Notes: generated by a model not told the origin, from the sequence alone. Positions 24,241 to 35,979 are shown, counted from the stretch's first letter. The stretch: 64,000 nt of DNA from Rhytidiadelphus loreus (GCA_947034895.1 OX344761.1:29648863-29712862), one strand, 5' to 3'. A program made the numbers and translations.

Positions 24241-24480
24241 ATATTCCAACTCACGGCGAAGCTCTGGCTGTACGGTTAGGAGTGTTCTAAATGTGTTAGT
24301 ACTTCTTAGAAATACGGCGGAGCTATGGTTCCTTTTTGTTAGGATTCTTTAGAGTTTCTTCCAAGCTACGGCGAAGCTTTGACTTTGTACGTTTAAGGCA
24401 CTTAGAGTTTTTTCCGGTGATTTTACAAAATACGGCGAAGCTTTGACTTTGCTACTTCCCAAAAAAATATTAGTATTTCT
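24241..24480. repeat. Decayed tandem repeat, ~60-bp unit
   Basis: The motif TACGGCGAAGCTTTGACTTT or a variant recurs at about 24253, 24314, 24368 and 24432, with T-rich spacers between. Spacing is 54-64 bases. Non-coding. Confidence 0.75.
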
Positions 24481-24786
24481 CACACAAACCTCTTACAAAA
24501 TTAGAACAACTTTCCAACCGGTGGGTGTGTTTTTTAACACATCAAGTTTAGTCTCTAAACATTTGTTTGAAAAAATCAAGTTTAGCCTCCAAAAGTTATA
24601 GTCCAAATCTTAACTTAGAATTAGAAGAAATTGTGGAAGGGTGTGTCAAAGTTCCCATTAGCATAAGAGTGTTTTTGTTTTGTTTTGCAAAAAACCACTA
24701 AGGAAATCCAAATCTCTAAAAAAAAAAATCACATTCTGTCACATTCTGGACGAGCAGTTGCTGGACTGGTTGGGGGGCTAAATAAG

Positions 24787-24866
24787 CGGGTATCAATTCC
24801 AGACGACGGGTATCAATCCGGCCAGGCGGGTATCAATCCCAAACGACGGGTAACAATGAAGGGATA
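24787..24866. repeat. 20-bp tandem repeat, four copies
   Basis: CGGGTATCAATYC units start at 24787, 24807, 24827 and 24847, exactly 20 bases apart, with small substitutions. The last copy reads CGGGTAACAATG. Directly followed by an unrelated 21-bp array. Confidence 0.9.
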
Positions 24867-24870
24867 CTAT

Positions 24871-24996
24871 CTGGCTTGAACTGGACTACTTCTGGCTTGA
24901 ACTAGACTGCTTCTGGCTTGAACTGGACTGCTTCTGGCTTGAACTGGACTGCTTCTGGCTTGAACTGAAGTGCTTTTAGCTTGAACTGAATTGCTA
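24871..24996. repeat. 21-bp tandem repeat, six copies
   Basis: CTGGCTTGAACTGGACTGCTT recurs at 24871, 24892, 24913, 24934, 24955 and 24976 with exact 21-base spacing; the last two copies are more diverged. One frame stays open as a repeated heptapeptide W-L-E-L-D-C-F, but no surrounding gene supports translation. Confidence 0.92.
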
Positions 24997-27000
24997 GCTT
25001 CTGCCCGAACTAGTTGGAAATTTATGATTGTTTTTGGAAGTCTAAATTGCTAGTTTAGGAAAACTAATTGTGTCTTTTGACATTCGATAAGAAAAGACTA
25101 ATAGAAATTAGATAGGAAGCAAGTAGACTAACTCTCAATTAGACATAGAATTAGAAGATAGAGTGTCCCAATTAGCAATGTTTCCATTGCTAAAAAGGGA
25201 CTTCAAAAGCATACAAAGAAATAGATAGAAGTAGTGTCTTCAAAAACTCTCTCAAAGCTCTTCACTCTCACATTTCACATAGAAGGGAGTTCAAATTCCA
25301 ACTTAGAATGAGAGAGATGAAGTGACAATTAGAAGTTGAAGAGTTTTTGGATTCAATTAGGATTAGGTTGGAAATCTTTGCAAAGTATTTTAGACCATTA
25401 GAAATAGGATAGAATAATAATTGACTTGAAAGGTTTGGAAGTCAATTATTGTTTAGAAAAGATCAAATAATAGAGTCTAAATAGTGTAGAAGTAAAAGAA
25501 GAAGAAAGAAAGAAAAGGGAAGGAAGAAGTTGAGAAATAGAACTTAGACTTGTATTTAACACCTTTTTTAAGCCGTGGGCAAAATTATCAAAGGACTAAG
25601 GAAGATGGCGAACAATGAAGATATCGAGGGAGTACACTACAACCTTCACGATGACATTAACCCCGAGGTATGAATTTGAGTTCTTGAATTTCCTTTTTAA
25701 CCTTTAAAAGTAGTATTTAGACATAGGAACCGAATTAGAGGATCAAGTCAGTCAGACTAGAATATTTCAATTCCAAAGTTTTAGAGTATGATCTTAAAGC
25801 TTAAGTCCATATCTTTCTAAGAAGGTATCATACGACTAATTTGGATCAAAATTGAAGAAGTTATGAATGGATGAAAAATAGGTAAGAATTTGGGTGGTAC
25901 AGAGTAGAAATCATCCAAATGACTTGAAATTAAAACCATAAATATCAAATATTAACTTAAGCCAGTAGGTCAAATTTCAGAATTAATTGAATTAGGGAAG
26001 TATTTTAAAACACTGGATGAAGTTTTCAGGGTCCTTTTAGGACAAAACTTCATCCGCTCTTAACCTTGGCTAGGAAGGTTGGATTTCGATGAATTTTATG
26101 TTTTTAGAAATGGCATGAGAAGTCCTACAAACTTAAGTAGTTAAATTTAGACTGTAATAACTTATACTTAGAAACCACCGTGACCTTAGCTTTGAATCAA
26201 TTAAAGGAATAACCTTAGTTAAGTAAAAACTAAACTTCTTTTGACACAAGTAGGAACATGTAGGAATTTAAAGAAAGAGTTCATTGCTTGGAAGGCACAA
26301 TGGACGACGCTTAGACACCCCTAACAAAACAAGTGAAAATAAACAAGAGCCCGTTGTGAATTTATTTACCATGGGGGGGGGGTAAAAAACACTCACAAGC
26401 CATGATCATCAACAATTGCAAGAAAAGGGACAATTCGAAGCAATGCAGGCAACCAAAACGTGAAAAATTGAGGACTCATCTGTGTTGAATGTCTCCAAAT
26501 CTGTGTAATTTATAGTCAAATGTTGTCCACTGAAGATGCATGAATCAGAGAATGGAAAGCATCCGCCCACATTGCCAAATTCCAGACAATCCAAACTTCC
26601 ACACGAAAAATCTTAATCTGCAACTCATCCGCTAAACCTGCAACCCAATAGCGTGCTAATCACACGATTCTCGCACCTAATCGCAACTTTCCAGCAACAA
26701 AAGCACTTGCGGCAATTAACGTGGACCTGCACACCCTAAAAACTTGCAAAAACCATGGCAGCTCTGGAGAAATGGCAAGCTCTCACAAGCGCATGGCTAT
26801 TGACAAGCCGATGAAGCAGGCAAAGTGGCGCCCAAAACCCTAAAGCGCCTAGCTCTTATGGCGATGTAATTGGGGCTGGGGCGGTTGACAAGGCAGCTGC
26901 AAGCACCTCGTCGTTCAGCATCAGGCGATTTTATTTATTTATTTTTTAATTTACGTTTGTTAAATTCGCGTGCCCGTATTTGGAGTAAGTTTTAGGCGAA
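24997..27000. other. Spacer, possible isolated short coding segment
   Basis: Purine-rich, AG-heavy sequence at about 25100-25560. At 25604 an ATG in good context (AAGATGGCG) opens MANNEDIEGVHYNLHDDINPE up to a possible GT donor near 25667, or runs one codon further to a TGA. No partner exon was found, so this is not called a gene. The right part (26400-26930) has no recognised frame. Confidence 0.3.
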
Positions 27001-27400
27001 AATTCGCCCATAAAAAAAACATTGGTCTCCAAGAGCTAGACCTCCCCAAGACCTCTAGGTCGGAGGCCAGTCACCCTCCGGGTGGTCTCCATTGGGGTCC
27101 TAGAGGTCCAGACCCAGAAGAAAACAGATTTTGAGGGGGGACCAGCCCGACTTCAATGAACTAGCGCGGAACACCCCAAAATTACGAGCTATAGTTTGGG
27201 GTACAAAGATTGTATCTTCAAATAGGGGGTCCAAGGGAGGGTCCAGCCCCTCCAACCCTGCGCGCCCAGAATGCGCGGGTTGGAGCCTGGACCTCCAGGC
27301 CACCAAGGTTTCATAATGGAGCCCTCTTGGACCCCTCTGATCCTAGAGGTCTAGGAGGCAATGGAGACGCGCCCTTAGGGTTGAAAATGACTTCTTTTGT
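27001..27400. other. GC-richer repeat-like block
   Basis: Rich in short related phrases such as CCTAGAGGTC, CTCTAGGTC and GGGTGGTCTCC on both strands. Overlapping frames on both strands (27100-27306 minus, 27131-27316 and 27210-27416 plus) show no known domain. Probably transposon-derived. Confidence 0.4.
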
Positions 27401-27437
27401 TTTCGCCATCAACTAATGAAATGAAGCACAAGAAGCA

Positions 27438-27860
27438 GGGTTGTCTATCCGGACGTGACGTGGGCTTTTCACGTCCGGATGTCATGACACGTCTGTCCTG
27501 ACGCGTTGGTATTGCCGTCAGCCCCCCCAAAAAAAAAAAAAATTTTTTTTTGACAGCCAATTTGTCACCCTGGAGCAAACCAGTCAACAGATAGGTCGTC
27601 AAATTTTTTTTTTTTTTTGTGGACGACCAGTCCGTCCACTGTCCAGGTCAACAATCTCACCGTCTAGGTGACGGCCCGACCGTCCCAGTGGACGGACTAC
27701 CCGTCCACATCGACAGACCACCCGTCCAAGTCGACAGACGAACCATTCAGCGAAAAAAAAAAAAAAAAAAAAAATTTGTAATCCCGACGGACGCCAAGTT
27801 GAATCCTGACGTCCGTCTGGACATCCTAACAGACGGACAGAACGTGACGGGGACAACCCT
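27438..27860. repeat. CCGTC/GACGG-rich island bounded by A/T tracts
   Basis: The words GACGG, CCGTC, GTCCG and CGGAC recur densely, in both orientations, with irregular spacing. Long A or T runs interrupt the block at 27529-27551, 27605-27619 and 27754-27774. Open frames on both strands are by-products of this composition. Confidence 0.7.
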
Positions 27861-28908
27861 GACAAGAAGTCTAATTTATTATCCATTTTACAAATTAAAG
27901 GAATCTCAAATTGGATATCTAATACTAATTTGAAGTAGGCATGTCAAAGACTAAAAGATTTTGAATTTTTATTTATTGAATCTATTGAATTCCAAGTTGT
28001 TTTTGTACTCATTGAAACACATGAGAGGGCAAGGTAATTGTACAAGAAGTCTTTTTTTTCTATAAAGCCTATCCTTGCTTATATATAGCACTTTGTATCT
28101 ATTTCAACTTCCTATTTTTTTATCTTTGAATTCCTTGATTGCAATTAATAGCCACATTCACTTGTTTTGTGACCGAGAGGGTACATAAAAAATTCACCAT
28201 AGAATCATTTGATCATAGTATGCACTAAAAAAAGCATTTCCAAATCCTTCATATTTTCAAGATTACAAAAAAAGACTAATAAAATGGGATGGAGGGAGAT
28301 TTTCTTAAGGAATTATCTTAAGGTTCATTGTGTCTGGGAAATTTTCTTAGTAAAAGTTTTCATCCAACAAAAAGACATTTGGATAGATTATGAATTTTTC
28401 TCTCAGTTGGAGGATTTTTTCATAATTCCTACACTTGAGGTGTTGACCAAATGTTGACAATGCCCAAGCCAAATTTTTGGCCAATAGAACAATCTTATTA
28501 TTATTTTTATTAATCCCCAAAGTCCCATTGTTCCTACAAAGGCCAAAATGTGACTTTGGATAGGCTCCTAATTTGCCAAATCTTGTCACGATTTTTTGAA
28601 TTTTTTTTCAAACATGTGCACTTGATGGATCAAGTTTCATTTGCATATAAATTTTTCATCAATCCGACTTATCCTTCAAAGATGAGTAAGCTGAAATACA
28701 TTCACTTTAGGTTGGGGCAATAGAAGAGTAAAGTGGATAACAAACTAGTGGGTAGTGATGTCACAATATTTTTCGAGTATGTTTGGAATAACACATGGTC
28801 TTATTTGTGGAGATGCTTTGTGTGGAAAAACCCTCAAATTCTTAAACAACCTTAAACCTCATCCCAAACTCCCGTTTTTTTAACAAATCCCAATCCTATA
28901 ATTCCCGC
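27861..28908. other. AT-rich spacer, no gene seen
   Basis: No recognised coding frame, repeat or terminal inverted repeat. Short frames at 28209-28457 (plus) and 28347-28589 (minus) overlap and lack domains. Confidence 0.5.
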
Positions 28909-29285
28909 AATAACTTAACTAACCGGCATAGCTGCTTTTATCCTACCATATCTTATAGAAAATGTCTTCAAATTTTATGAATTTTTTCTAAAAAGTAGAT
29001 CAATTTATCAACTCTTTACATATCAAATTTCATTGTAATCCAAGATATTGTTCAACTTTGGTGAACACTTCCCCACTACTAACTTTTGGTCCTTCCCGAG
29101 ATATCCTAAACTAGCATAGCTAACTTTGACCTAGCTTATCTTATGGAAAATCTCTCCAAATGCTTTGAAATTTTTCTACACAATAGATAAATTAACCAAA
29201 TCTTTACAAACCAAATTTCATTCTAATCCAAGATATTGTCTAACTTTGGTGGACATTTCCCCACTCTAAGTTTGCTTAGTCATAG
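28909..29285. repeat. Two-copy tandem duplication, ~190-bp unit
   Basis: Both copies run GCATAGCT, CTTAT.GAAAAT, TCAAATTTCATT, TAATCCAAGATATTGT, ACTTTGGTG.ACA and TTCCCCACT in the same order, first from about 28925 and again from about 29115. Divergence of roughly a fifth indicates age. Confidence 0.8.
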
Positions 29286-29990
29286 TTTCTACACCCGATT
29301 GTATTTATGTGCATTGTTCATAGATACCATGATCTCTATTGAAGAATTTCTTGATTCTTGGAATGCTTGAAACAGTTTCTGTAAGCACCTTTGGATTTCT
29401 ACTTTGTGTAGTTTATTGTTAGGCAACTTGGAGCAATAATTCTTCCTTCTTGGGTTCCATCCTATTTTTGTTGCCTTTAAGGTACTAGTAATACCTCACC
29501 ATCTACATAAAGGCTCTCATAAAATCATCGACAATGACAATGTATAAATCGTTTCCAGATTGTTGAAGCCACTTGGATACTATCTCGTCCAGGTTGCGCG
29601 AATACATTTTGGCAAGCTTAGATTCATTGAGATCTTGAAATTATAAAGTTGAAGTCACACCAACATCAGTTATGAAGGGCCTTAATACAAATCCATAGCC
29701 ATTCATGGAATAAATCATAGGCCACATAGTGATTGCGGTGCCAAGGGCCGGTTGACCTACCACTTGTCATGTATAAACTCACCAATTAGTATCTAGTGAA
29801 GCACATTCACAAAAAAAAATATAAAGACAAAGACACCAAGGGACCCCTCTTGGCACCGAGAAGATTTTGGTGGATATACTCCCCATACATGACTTCTTGA
29901 CTTTGTGACCATTGAAGCAAATGAGTACTACAAATTATAGAGTGCACTACAAATTACGGGAAGAGACCCTAGAGGGCCCTCTCTTAGGGT
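29286..29990. other. Spacer, no gene seen
   Basis: Mixed AT-rich sequence. Fragments such as AGGGACCCCTCTTGGCACCGAG (29840-29862) and AGAGGGCCCTCTCTTAGGG (29970-29990) look transposon-derived. No intact frame. Confidence 0.4.
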
Positions 29991-29999
29991 CCAAGAGAC

Positions 30000-31160
30000 C
30001 ATTGTGGTCCCTTGCGTGTTGCACCATTAGTTATGAACTAATAGAAGATCATTGAAAGTTCAATTCCAATTTTGGAGACAGAAACAATAGTTCACTAATG
30101 ACATTTGATATACTTTTGTACATGGAGGAACTTGTAAATGCTTACAAATGGGAGTCAACAAGAGTGGGCCTCGGAGTGGACTCATATGAGTTGCATACAT
30201 CCACTCCATTGTTGATAACAAAAATGCCAAAATAATAGCCATAGTTCTAAATGATTTAGTCCTTCCATTGTGGCACCGGATGACAACCACCATACTTTGA
30301 TGGCAAAGTAATGAGTTTTTGATTCTTCCAGAGAAGCGGCATTTTTGTATTATTTGCATAGCAGATGGTATTGATCTTGTAAGTCCAACCATAAATTAGC
30401 CTTTGTATGTTTATCCATGGATTGAGTCCAATAGAAGAATAAAATATTTTCTTGGTTTTTCATTGGTATGTCAATGTCACCTAATCTACAAATTATTACA
30501 ACATTCCATTTTGTCCTAGACACTATCTGCCATGAATCCATTAAACTAAGTCTTTGAAACCTTGTATCCTTCAAGAATAGAGTTCAGGTTTTACCAAAAC
30601 AAGACTTGTGCAACACAATCTTTAGATTGCATATTGTAAATTGCGATAGTCATATGTAGCAGTACAAATAGTCATAGATGTGGCACACTATAGTGGTCCA
30701 TCTTTTTATACATTTGATGCGATCAAACATCATCCAAGCATCATGTAGGTCACCACCAATTTGCATGCACTTTTTCAAGTCCACTCCATTGTTTGAACCC
30801 ACTTTAGACATCTTAAAGACAAAAAATTTATCAAGGTCTAATCCTTTACTTGGAAATTTGCTCTCTTGAACAAGTATTAGACCTTCACATTACACTGAGC
30901 AGATGGGGAGAACACCAATTGCAACTAACTCCTCCACCACATTGAGCAATGCAACATGGAGGGTGTTTGAAAATTTTACAAACAAGCGTTGAGCTTGAAG
31001 GATGAAGATGTCCAACATCAAGCACTGTAGGTGACAACCCTTTCCATTCCAACTCATTCATGGTCTTTGTTTTGTATACACGACTGAGGAACTCACAACT
31101 TTCGTTCATGCATCTAAAATGTCCTACACAAACAGATGTGTGCATGGAACAACAAACCCA
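30000..31160 (-). pseudogene. Remnant of a DDE-type transposase (possibly MULE-like)
   Basis: Minus-strand fragments in order: about 31145-30885 with NESCEFLSR, MNELEWKGLSP and SSTLVCKIFKHPPC, a Cys-rich N-terminal region. About 30820-30660 has SNNGVDLKKCMQIGGDLHDAW and RWTTIVCHIYDYLYC. About 30574-30350 has YWTQSMDKHTKANLWLDLQDQ, a tract resembling the core of transposase-like proteins repeated in bryophyte and fern genomes. Stops and frameshifts separate the pieces. The general family is recognised from memory of the pattern; the MULE label is an inference and could be wrong. Confidence 0.5.
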
Positions 31161-33069
31161 TTTGAATGATTCGATTTGTTATATTTGTGGTAACTATTGT
31201 GGACCACACATGGCAATTATATCTCTTATCCATCCTAAACATTTGTTTGGCATTAGATGGAGTGCATCCGACATTTACTATCAAAAACTCAAAAATGATA
31301 TTGCCATTGAAAGTGGGAGGCAACACTATCATTTTCTGAATAATTATATTGTCATAATCAATTTTGGACAACACGTTTTTACATCCCTTTAGTATACACA
31401 GTCCTCTCAAGCGATTGATTACCAATGCTACAAATTGAAAGCTTGTACATGGCATTTTTGTTACAACATGTTGAAGGGAGTTAATGTTAGTCATTGTTGA
31501 ACAAATATGAAGAAGGAGCCAACAGTTTAAGACGTATTTAGGGGAATTGGTATCAAAATCATCACTCATAATGGTGGCATTGTTTGAAAGAGGTTCTACC
31601 TTGATACTAGTCAATAGAGGCATTTGAAACGATGATGAAGAGGACCAATGGGCTATAAACCAAAAGCTGATTGTTCAAAATCATATATCTGTAGGCCTTA
31701 TACTTCCTAGGCTTTATGTGTCATAATCTATTTACACTATCCAAAGCAGGCAATTGTTTGATTGTATGAGTAAGGATCTTTGTTTCACCGCCATAGATTT
31801 CTTCATTGATGTGGATAGAGCCCTTGTTGAAATGAAACTTAAGACTTAATTCAAATGCAGACACTATAGCAAGGACATCTAAGCCAATTAGAAATGATAT
31901 TGGAACTCCATCAACATTTTGCACAATGACAATGTCCAAAAAGTTCAACATCGATAGTTAGCCCAAATGAAATCATAGAAAGGCAAAAGACTATTCCTTA
32001 TAAGCAATAATTTGAAGTGAAGGACTATATATAATGCAATTGCATTTTCTAGTGTATGAAGGAATACTACCAAAATAACATGAAACTGCTTGTAGGGGAT
32101 ATAAACACACCAAGAAGTCTCTCGAAAGCAAGTATACCTACAATCTTAAATCAATTCGCATCCTCATCTATTGCATGTACTAAAAAGGGGTTGAAGGAAG
32201 GTATTCGACCAACTCAAAACATAGAGTATGAGTACTTGAATAGTAAACTGCCATTCATAATACGTTTCAAATTAATGAGGTCACTTGGTAAAGGACAAGT
32301 GTGACGTCCAAAATTATAAATCAGATTGGTAGCGCTTTAAATGTGTAGGCTCTCCAATTTCATGTCAAGTTCACTAGTATTAATTATTAGTTGTCAAGAG
32401 AAGAAGTGTATGAAATTTTGTGTTATAGAGGATTGTTTATACTAAAAAAGGATATTAATAATGGAAATGAAGACATGGCCTCAATTTTCTAGCCTACCTT
32501 TAATTTTCATAAACCATTGTGGAAGGTAATTCCTAGTATCCATCCACAGGGATGACCACAAGTATTTTGTGCAATGATTGCATATGCTACCTGTGAAAAT
32601 GAAAAGGATCCAACAAATTTAACAATGTCTATGCACCCAAAAAATTTCAAGGTTGAAAAAATAAACTCAAGTAATCTGGGCAGAAGGGGTGCTGGGACCA
32701 AAACTAGTGCAAGGTGGATCCCTGCTCAAGGCAAAGGGTCAAGACCGACCGTGAGGCCGGGGTTCCCAACTTTGGCTAGGAGCCATGGAATCCTAGCTGC
32801 TTGAACGTATTGCTAGGTCCTTCTACCGTCCTCCCCAATAGAGCCACTCCCCCCTTCTGCTCCCATTCCTTTCTTCCATCCCTCCACACTCTCGTCTCTT
32901 TTACTTGTGAAGGTGTTTAGTATTTTCTTCTTGCCTTAGATTTCTCCTATTTGGAAGTTTGGGGTGTGCATTTCAAAGTTGTTGACAATGGAGCAAAACT
33001 TGAGGCCATGGCACATTCATCACGGAGTTGGAGTTGTAGAGGCCCTAAGTTGTCCTATGGTGAATTTGG
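31161..33069. other. Spacer with unidentified frame remnants
   Basis: Longer minus-strand frames at 31114-31623 (169 codons) and 31721-31951 (76 codons) contain runs such as DGVPISFLIGLDVL, loosely recalling an aspartic-protease-like segment, but nothing firm. They may belong to the same or another decayed mobile element. The rest is AT-rich. Confidence 0.35.
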
Positions 33070-33077
33070 GCAACGAG

Positions 33078-33641
33078 CTTGGGGAGGTCACTTAGAGTGT
33101 CCATTTGAAACCACGCGCGAACAAAACTTTGGACCCTCTATATACTTTTTGAATTTTAAATAAAACAAAATAAGAAAAATATGAATAGATTTTTCTACTT
33201 TGAAAGTTTATGTTTTGAATTATTGATATTTTTATTTGTTAATAATAATTAGTTACAAATTTTTGAAGTAAAAAGATACACTGCAGAACTGAAAAATAAC
33301 TTTCACACCCCTATATTATATAAGAAAAAATTGTCTAAAAAATGAACAAAAAATTCTGTAAAATAACTCTCTATTGAAAGTTTATTTTGAGTTGAATGTT
33401 GATTCAATGGTCATCTAAATGTGTTCTCTATAATTATTTGAGTTGAAAAACATGTCATTTTAGTTCATTTTCAACCTCTTCTAGAAATCATTTCATATTT
33501 GATTTGAGTTGGAAATTTTGGCAATAGAAATCTATAGTCATAATTAAACAATGGTCAAAATTTTAGATTGAAATTATAGTTTATTAGAAACCACTTGTTC
33601 GCACGTGGTTTGTTGTAGTAGAACTAAGTGACCTCCCCGAG
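33078..33641 (+). mobile_element. hAT-type MITE, copy A, 8-bp target duplication
   Basis: Terminal inverted repeats read CTTGGGGAGGTCACTTAG at the left and CTAAGTGACCTCCCCGAG at the right. The perfect 8-bp direct repeat GCAACGAG flanks it at 33070-33077 and 33642-33649, the hallmark length of hAT insertions. Subterminal sequence is also palindromic (GAAACCACGCGCG versus CGCACGTGGTTT). 564 bp, AT-rich, no coding capacity. A second copy in opposite orientation lies at 49814. Confidence 0.92.
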
Positions 33642-33749
33642 GCAACGAGGTACCAATCCTTCTTCCTAAGAAGAACTTTACATTCTATTGATTTGCATGT
33701 TCATTTGGATAGCCCCATTGATTTGCATAGAGGTTTGACGCCACGGACT

Positions 33750-34650
33750 TGAGGGCCCCCTTGAGAAATTTTGCATCATGATTTGATTTAGAATCCCTCT
33801 TGTATATGTTAAGTGAGTGAATCAAAGTAGGGTTCAAATAGTTACATGAGGTTTGGTTTAGGGTTAATTCTTGAGAGTTTGAGGAAGTCTTGCATAAGGA
33901 GGTATGTGTTAGGAACATCTCAGGGCCAAAATACTTTAGTGTAGGAACTCTATGTGCATGAATCTTCAATTTATTTCTTTTCAATTCATTTCTTCATCAT
34001 TCCCAATTTGCATTGAGGATGTTGAATTTGGCATGGGCTTAGAAGTCTTGCAAAAGTAGGGGACAATTAGGACCCTCTCAAGGCCAATAAGGCCTTTCTA
34101 ATGAGTCCCTCATACATAATTCCATTTAGGTTCTAATTTGGGAAAGATTTCTCAACAATATAATTGAATCCTGGATTTAGGAATTTTGTTTAGGTTTGTT
34201 AGTGTATGCGTGATTCAGTGAGGGAATGATTTGTCTCAAGGCCAAGAAGGATAAACCAAGGAGTAAGTCGTGGATACATTTCTTCTAATGTGAGACTTCA
34301 AGGATTCAATTTTTGAACTGTATAATTGAATTTTAAATTTAGGGATTTTATTTATGTTTGTTTCAGTATGCACGACACTGTCGGGGATTGTTTTGTCTCG
34401 GGACCGAGAAGACCAAACTAGGAAGTACATCATGCATAATTTCCATTTGTGGTTTGAACTTGAATTTTATTTTTTAACTTAACCATGAATTTTGGGTTTA
34501 GGAATTTTGTTATAGTTTGCGATGCCATATATGGCTTGGTGGTTGAAAAAATAGTCTCAAGGCCAAGAGAAAGTTTGTGGAAAGTACATCATGCATAAGT
34601 TTTCATTTGGTGTTTAAATAGGAATCCGTTTTATAACGTTTCCATGGGGA
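33750..34650 (+). repeat. Satellite-like tandem array, ~159-bp unit, 5-6 copies
   Basis: The landmark CTCAAGGCCAAGAAGG (variants CTCAGGGCCAAA, CTCAAGGCCAATAAGG, CTCGGGACCGAGAAG) starts at 33919, 34077, 34235, 34397 and 34556. Spacing is 158-162 bases. A weaker copy lies near 33748. Between landmarks, ATTTAGGAATTTTGTTTAGG and a GTACATCATGCATAA motif recur in order. Divergence is high. The array begins about 100 bp after the hAT MITE. Confidence 0.85.
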
Positions 34651-35977
34651 TTGGGATTGGGATCTAATTTTTGGTCTAATTAGAGCTGATTTATTGATTT
34701 ATTGGAATTGTAAGTGTGTCTATTGCATTCTTTACCAATTTATTTGCTTTGCTCTAGTTTTTATTTATTGGTGTAGACTTCTTTCTCTCTTTTCTGAAAT
34801 TGCTAGTGGGCGGCGAGGTTATGCATGAAGTGGGTTAGGAATTAGGGGTCTTAGTGCCAAGAGGATTTCCAAAAGGGGGGCCTTCTTGCATAAAAATTTG
34901 TTTTTGTGTTGACTCTAGAAAATTTTGATTATTGCATAGACCTATGTCTCAAACTCTTCCTAATGCTTATTGGTGCTTGTAAATATTTGCAACTATTGCA
35001 AGTCATTACCTTAGTCGAGGATCTTCTCCAAATAGCCCCAATAGATGTTCCTCACCCAATTGCCCTAGTAGAGCCTCTCCATGAGATTGCTTTGCATGTT
35101 CCCATCACAAGGCCTAGGGTAAGCCTTGATAGGTCAATAGTAGACCTACACTTAGTCATTGACGACATGTATGTTAGAGATGGTATCATGTCACCTCTTC
35201 ACTTGTCTTGCACAATTGTGTTGGACTCTTCATTGCATTAGACCTATCTTTAATCTAATATATTGTCTTTTGGTTTGTATAGGCAAGCTTAGGAAGTGAA
35301 GAACTACAAACATGTTCCATTCCTGATGAATCTTGACTTTTTTCCAAGCCCCCCTAAACCATTTTAGCTACCCATCTATGTTGAGGCAGTTTCTAGGGAT
35401 TTCATTGTAGTGAACCTTAGGCCAACTTCTAGGGCCCATTTGATACATCCTTGCGTCTTGTCATTTGTAGATGACTGTGATGTAGAGTCCGATTTATAGA
35501 CATCAAACAATGAAGGTAGTTCAACCTCAACCCACTCTAGTTGAAGTGTTGTTGTGCAATCATTTAGCATTTCTAGTGACTAGGTGATGCACCATTAGGA
35601 GATTTCTTGTTGGATTAGTTGAATTTCTTGTTATATTCATGTGTGAGTTTTTATTTTATTTTTCTATCTGTACTTCTGAAGTTCACTGTGCAATTGTTAT
35701 GCATACTTCATGTCCATAATGTACACCTGTGAACTTCTGCAGATTCAGAGATGAACCCTTTTCATATTCCATGGCTATAGGTCACAGCTGGATAATTTTA
35801 TTTTGAACCATTAAATTTGTCACGTGAACTAAATCCACGGGATTAGACACCTATGTCCATAATCATAGGTTTCTGATTTTACTTTCTAAAATCCCCATTC
35901 CCCGTTCACTTTCCCTGCTCATTCCCGGTGTGCTGCTACCTGGGACCTCCGATTGGGGAGATGTTTCAAAAGACCGG
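34651..35977. other. AT-rich spacer, no gene seen
   Basis: A 111-codon frame at 34906-35241 (plus) is AT-rich with no recognised domain. A related landmark (CTTAGTGCCAAGAGG) near 34849 suggests decayed array copies extend this far. Confidence 0.4.
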
Positions 35978-35979
35978 TA

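Noticed and set aside
24685..24879. 64-codon frame over the 20-bp array
   Set aside because: Ends at a stop within the first 21-bp repeat, starts in a poly-A tract and has no domain.
24787..24996. CRISPR array
   Set aside because: Repeats are contiguous with no unique spacers, and the DNA is eukaryotic.
27599..27933. Overlapping frames of about 100 codons on both strands
   Set aside because: Created by the repetitive GACGG/CCGTC composition and A/T tracts; poly-Lys or poly-Phe runs are artefacts.
33078..33641. Solo LTR of a retrotransposon
   Set aside because: Long terminal inverted repeats and an 8-bp duplication fit a hAT DNA transposon; LTRs normally have TG..CA ends and 4-6-bp duplications.
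34906..35241. 111-codon plus-strand frame as a gene
   Set aside because: Ile/Leu/Val-rich with no recognisable domain, in AT-rich repeat-derived DNA.
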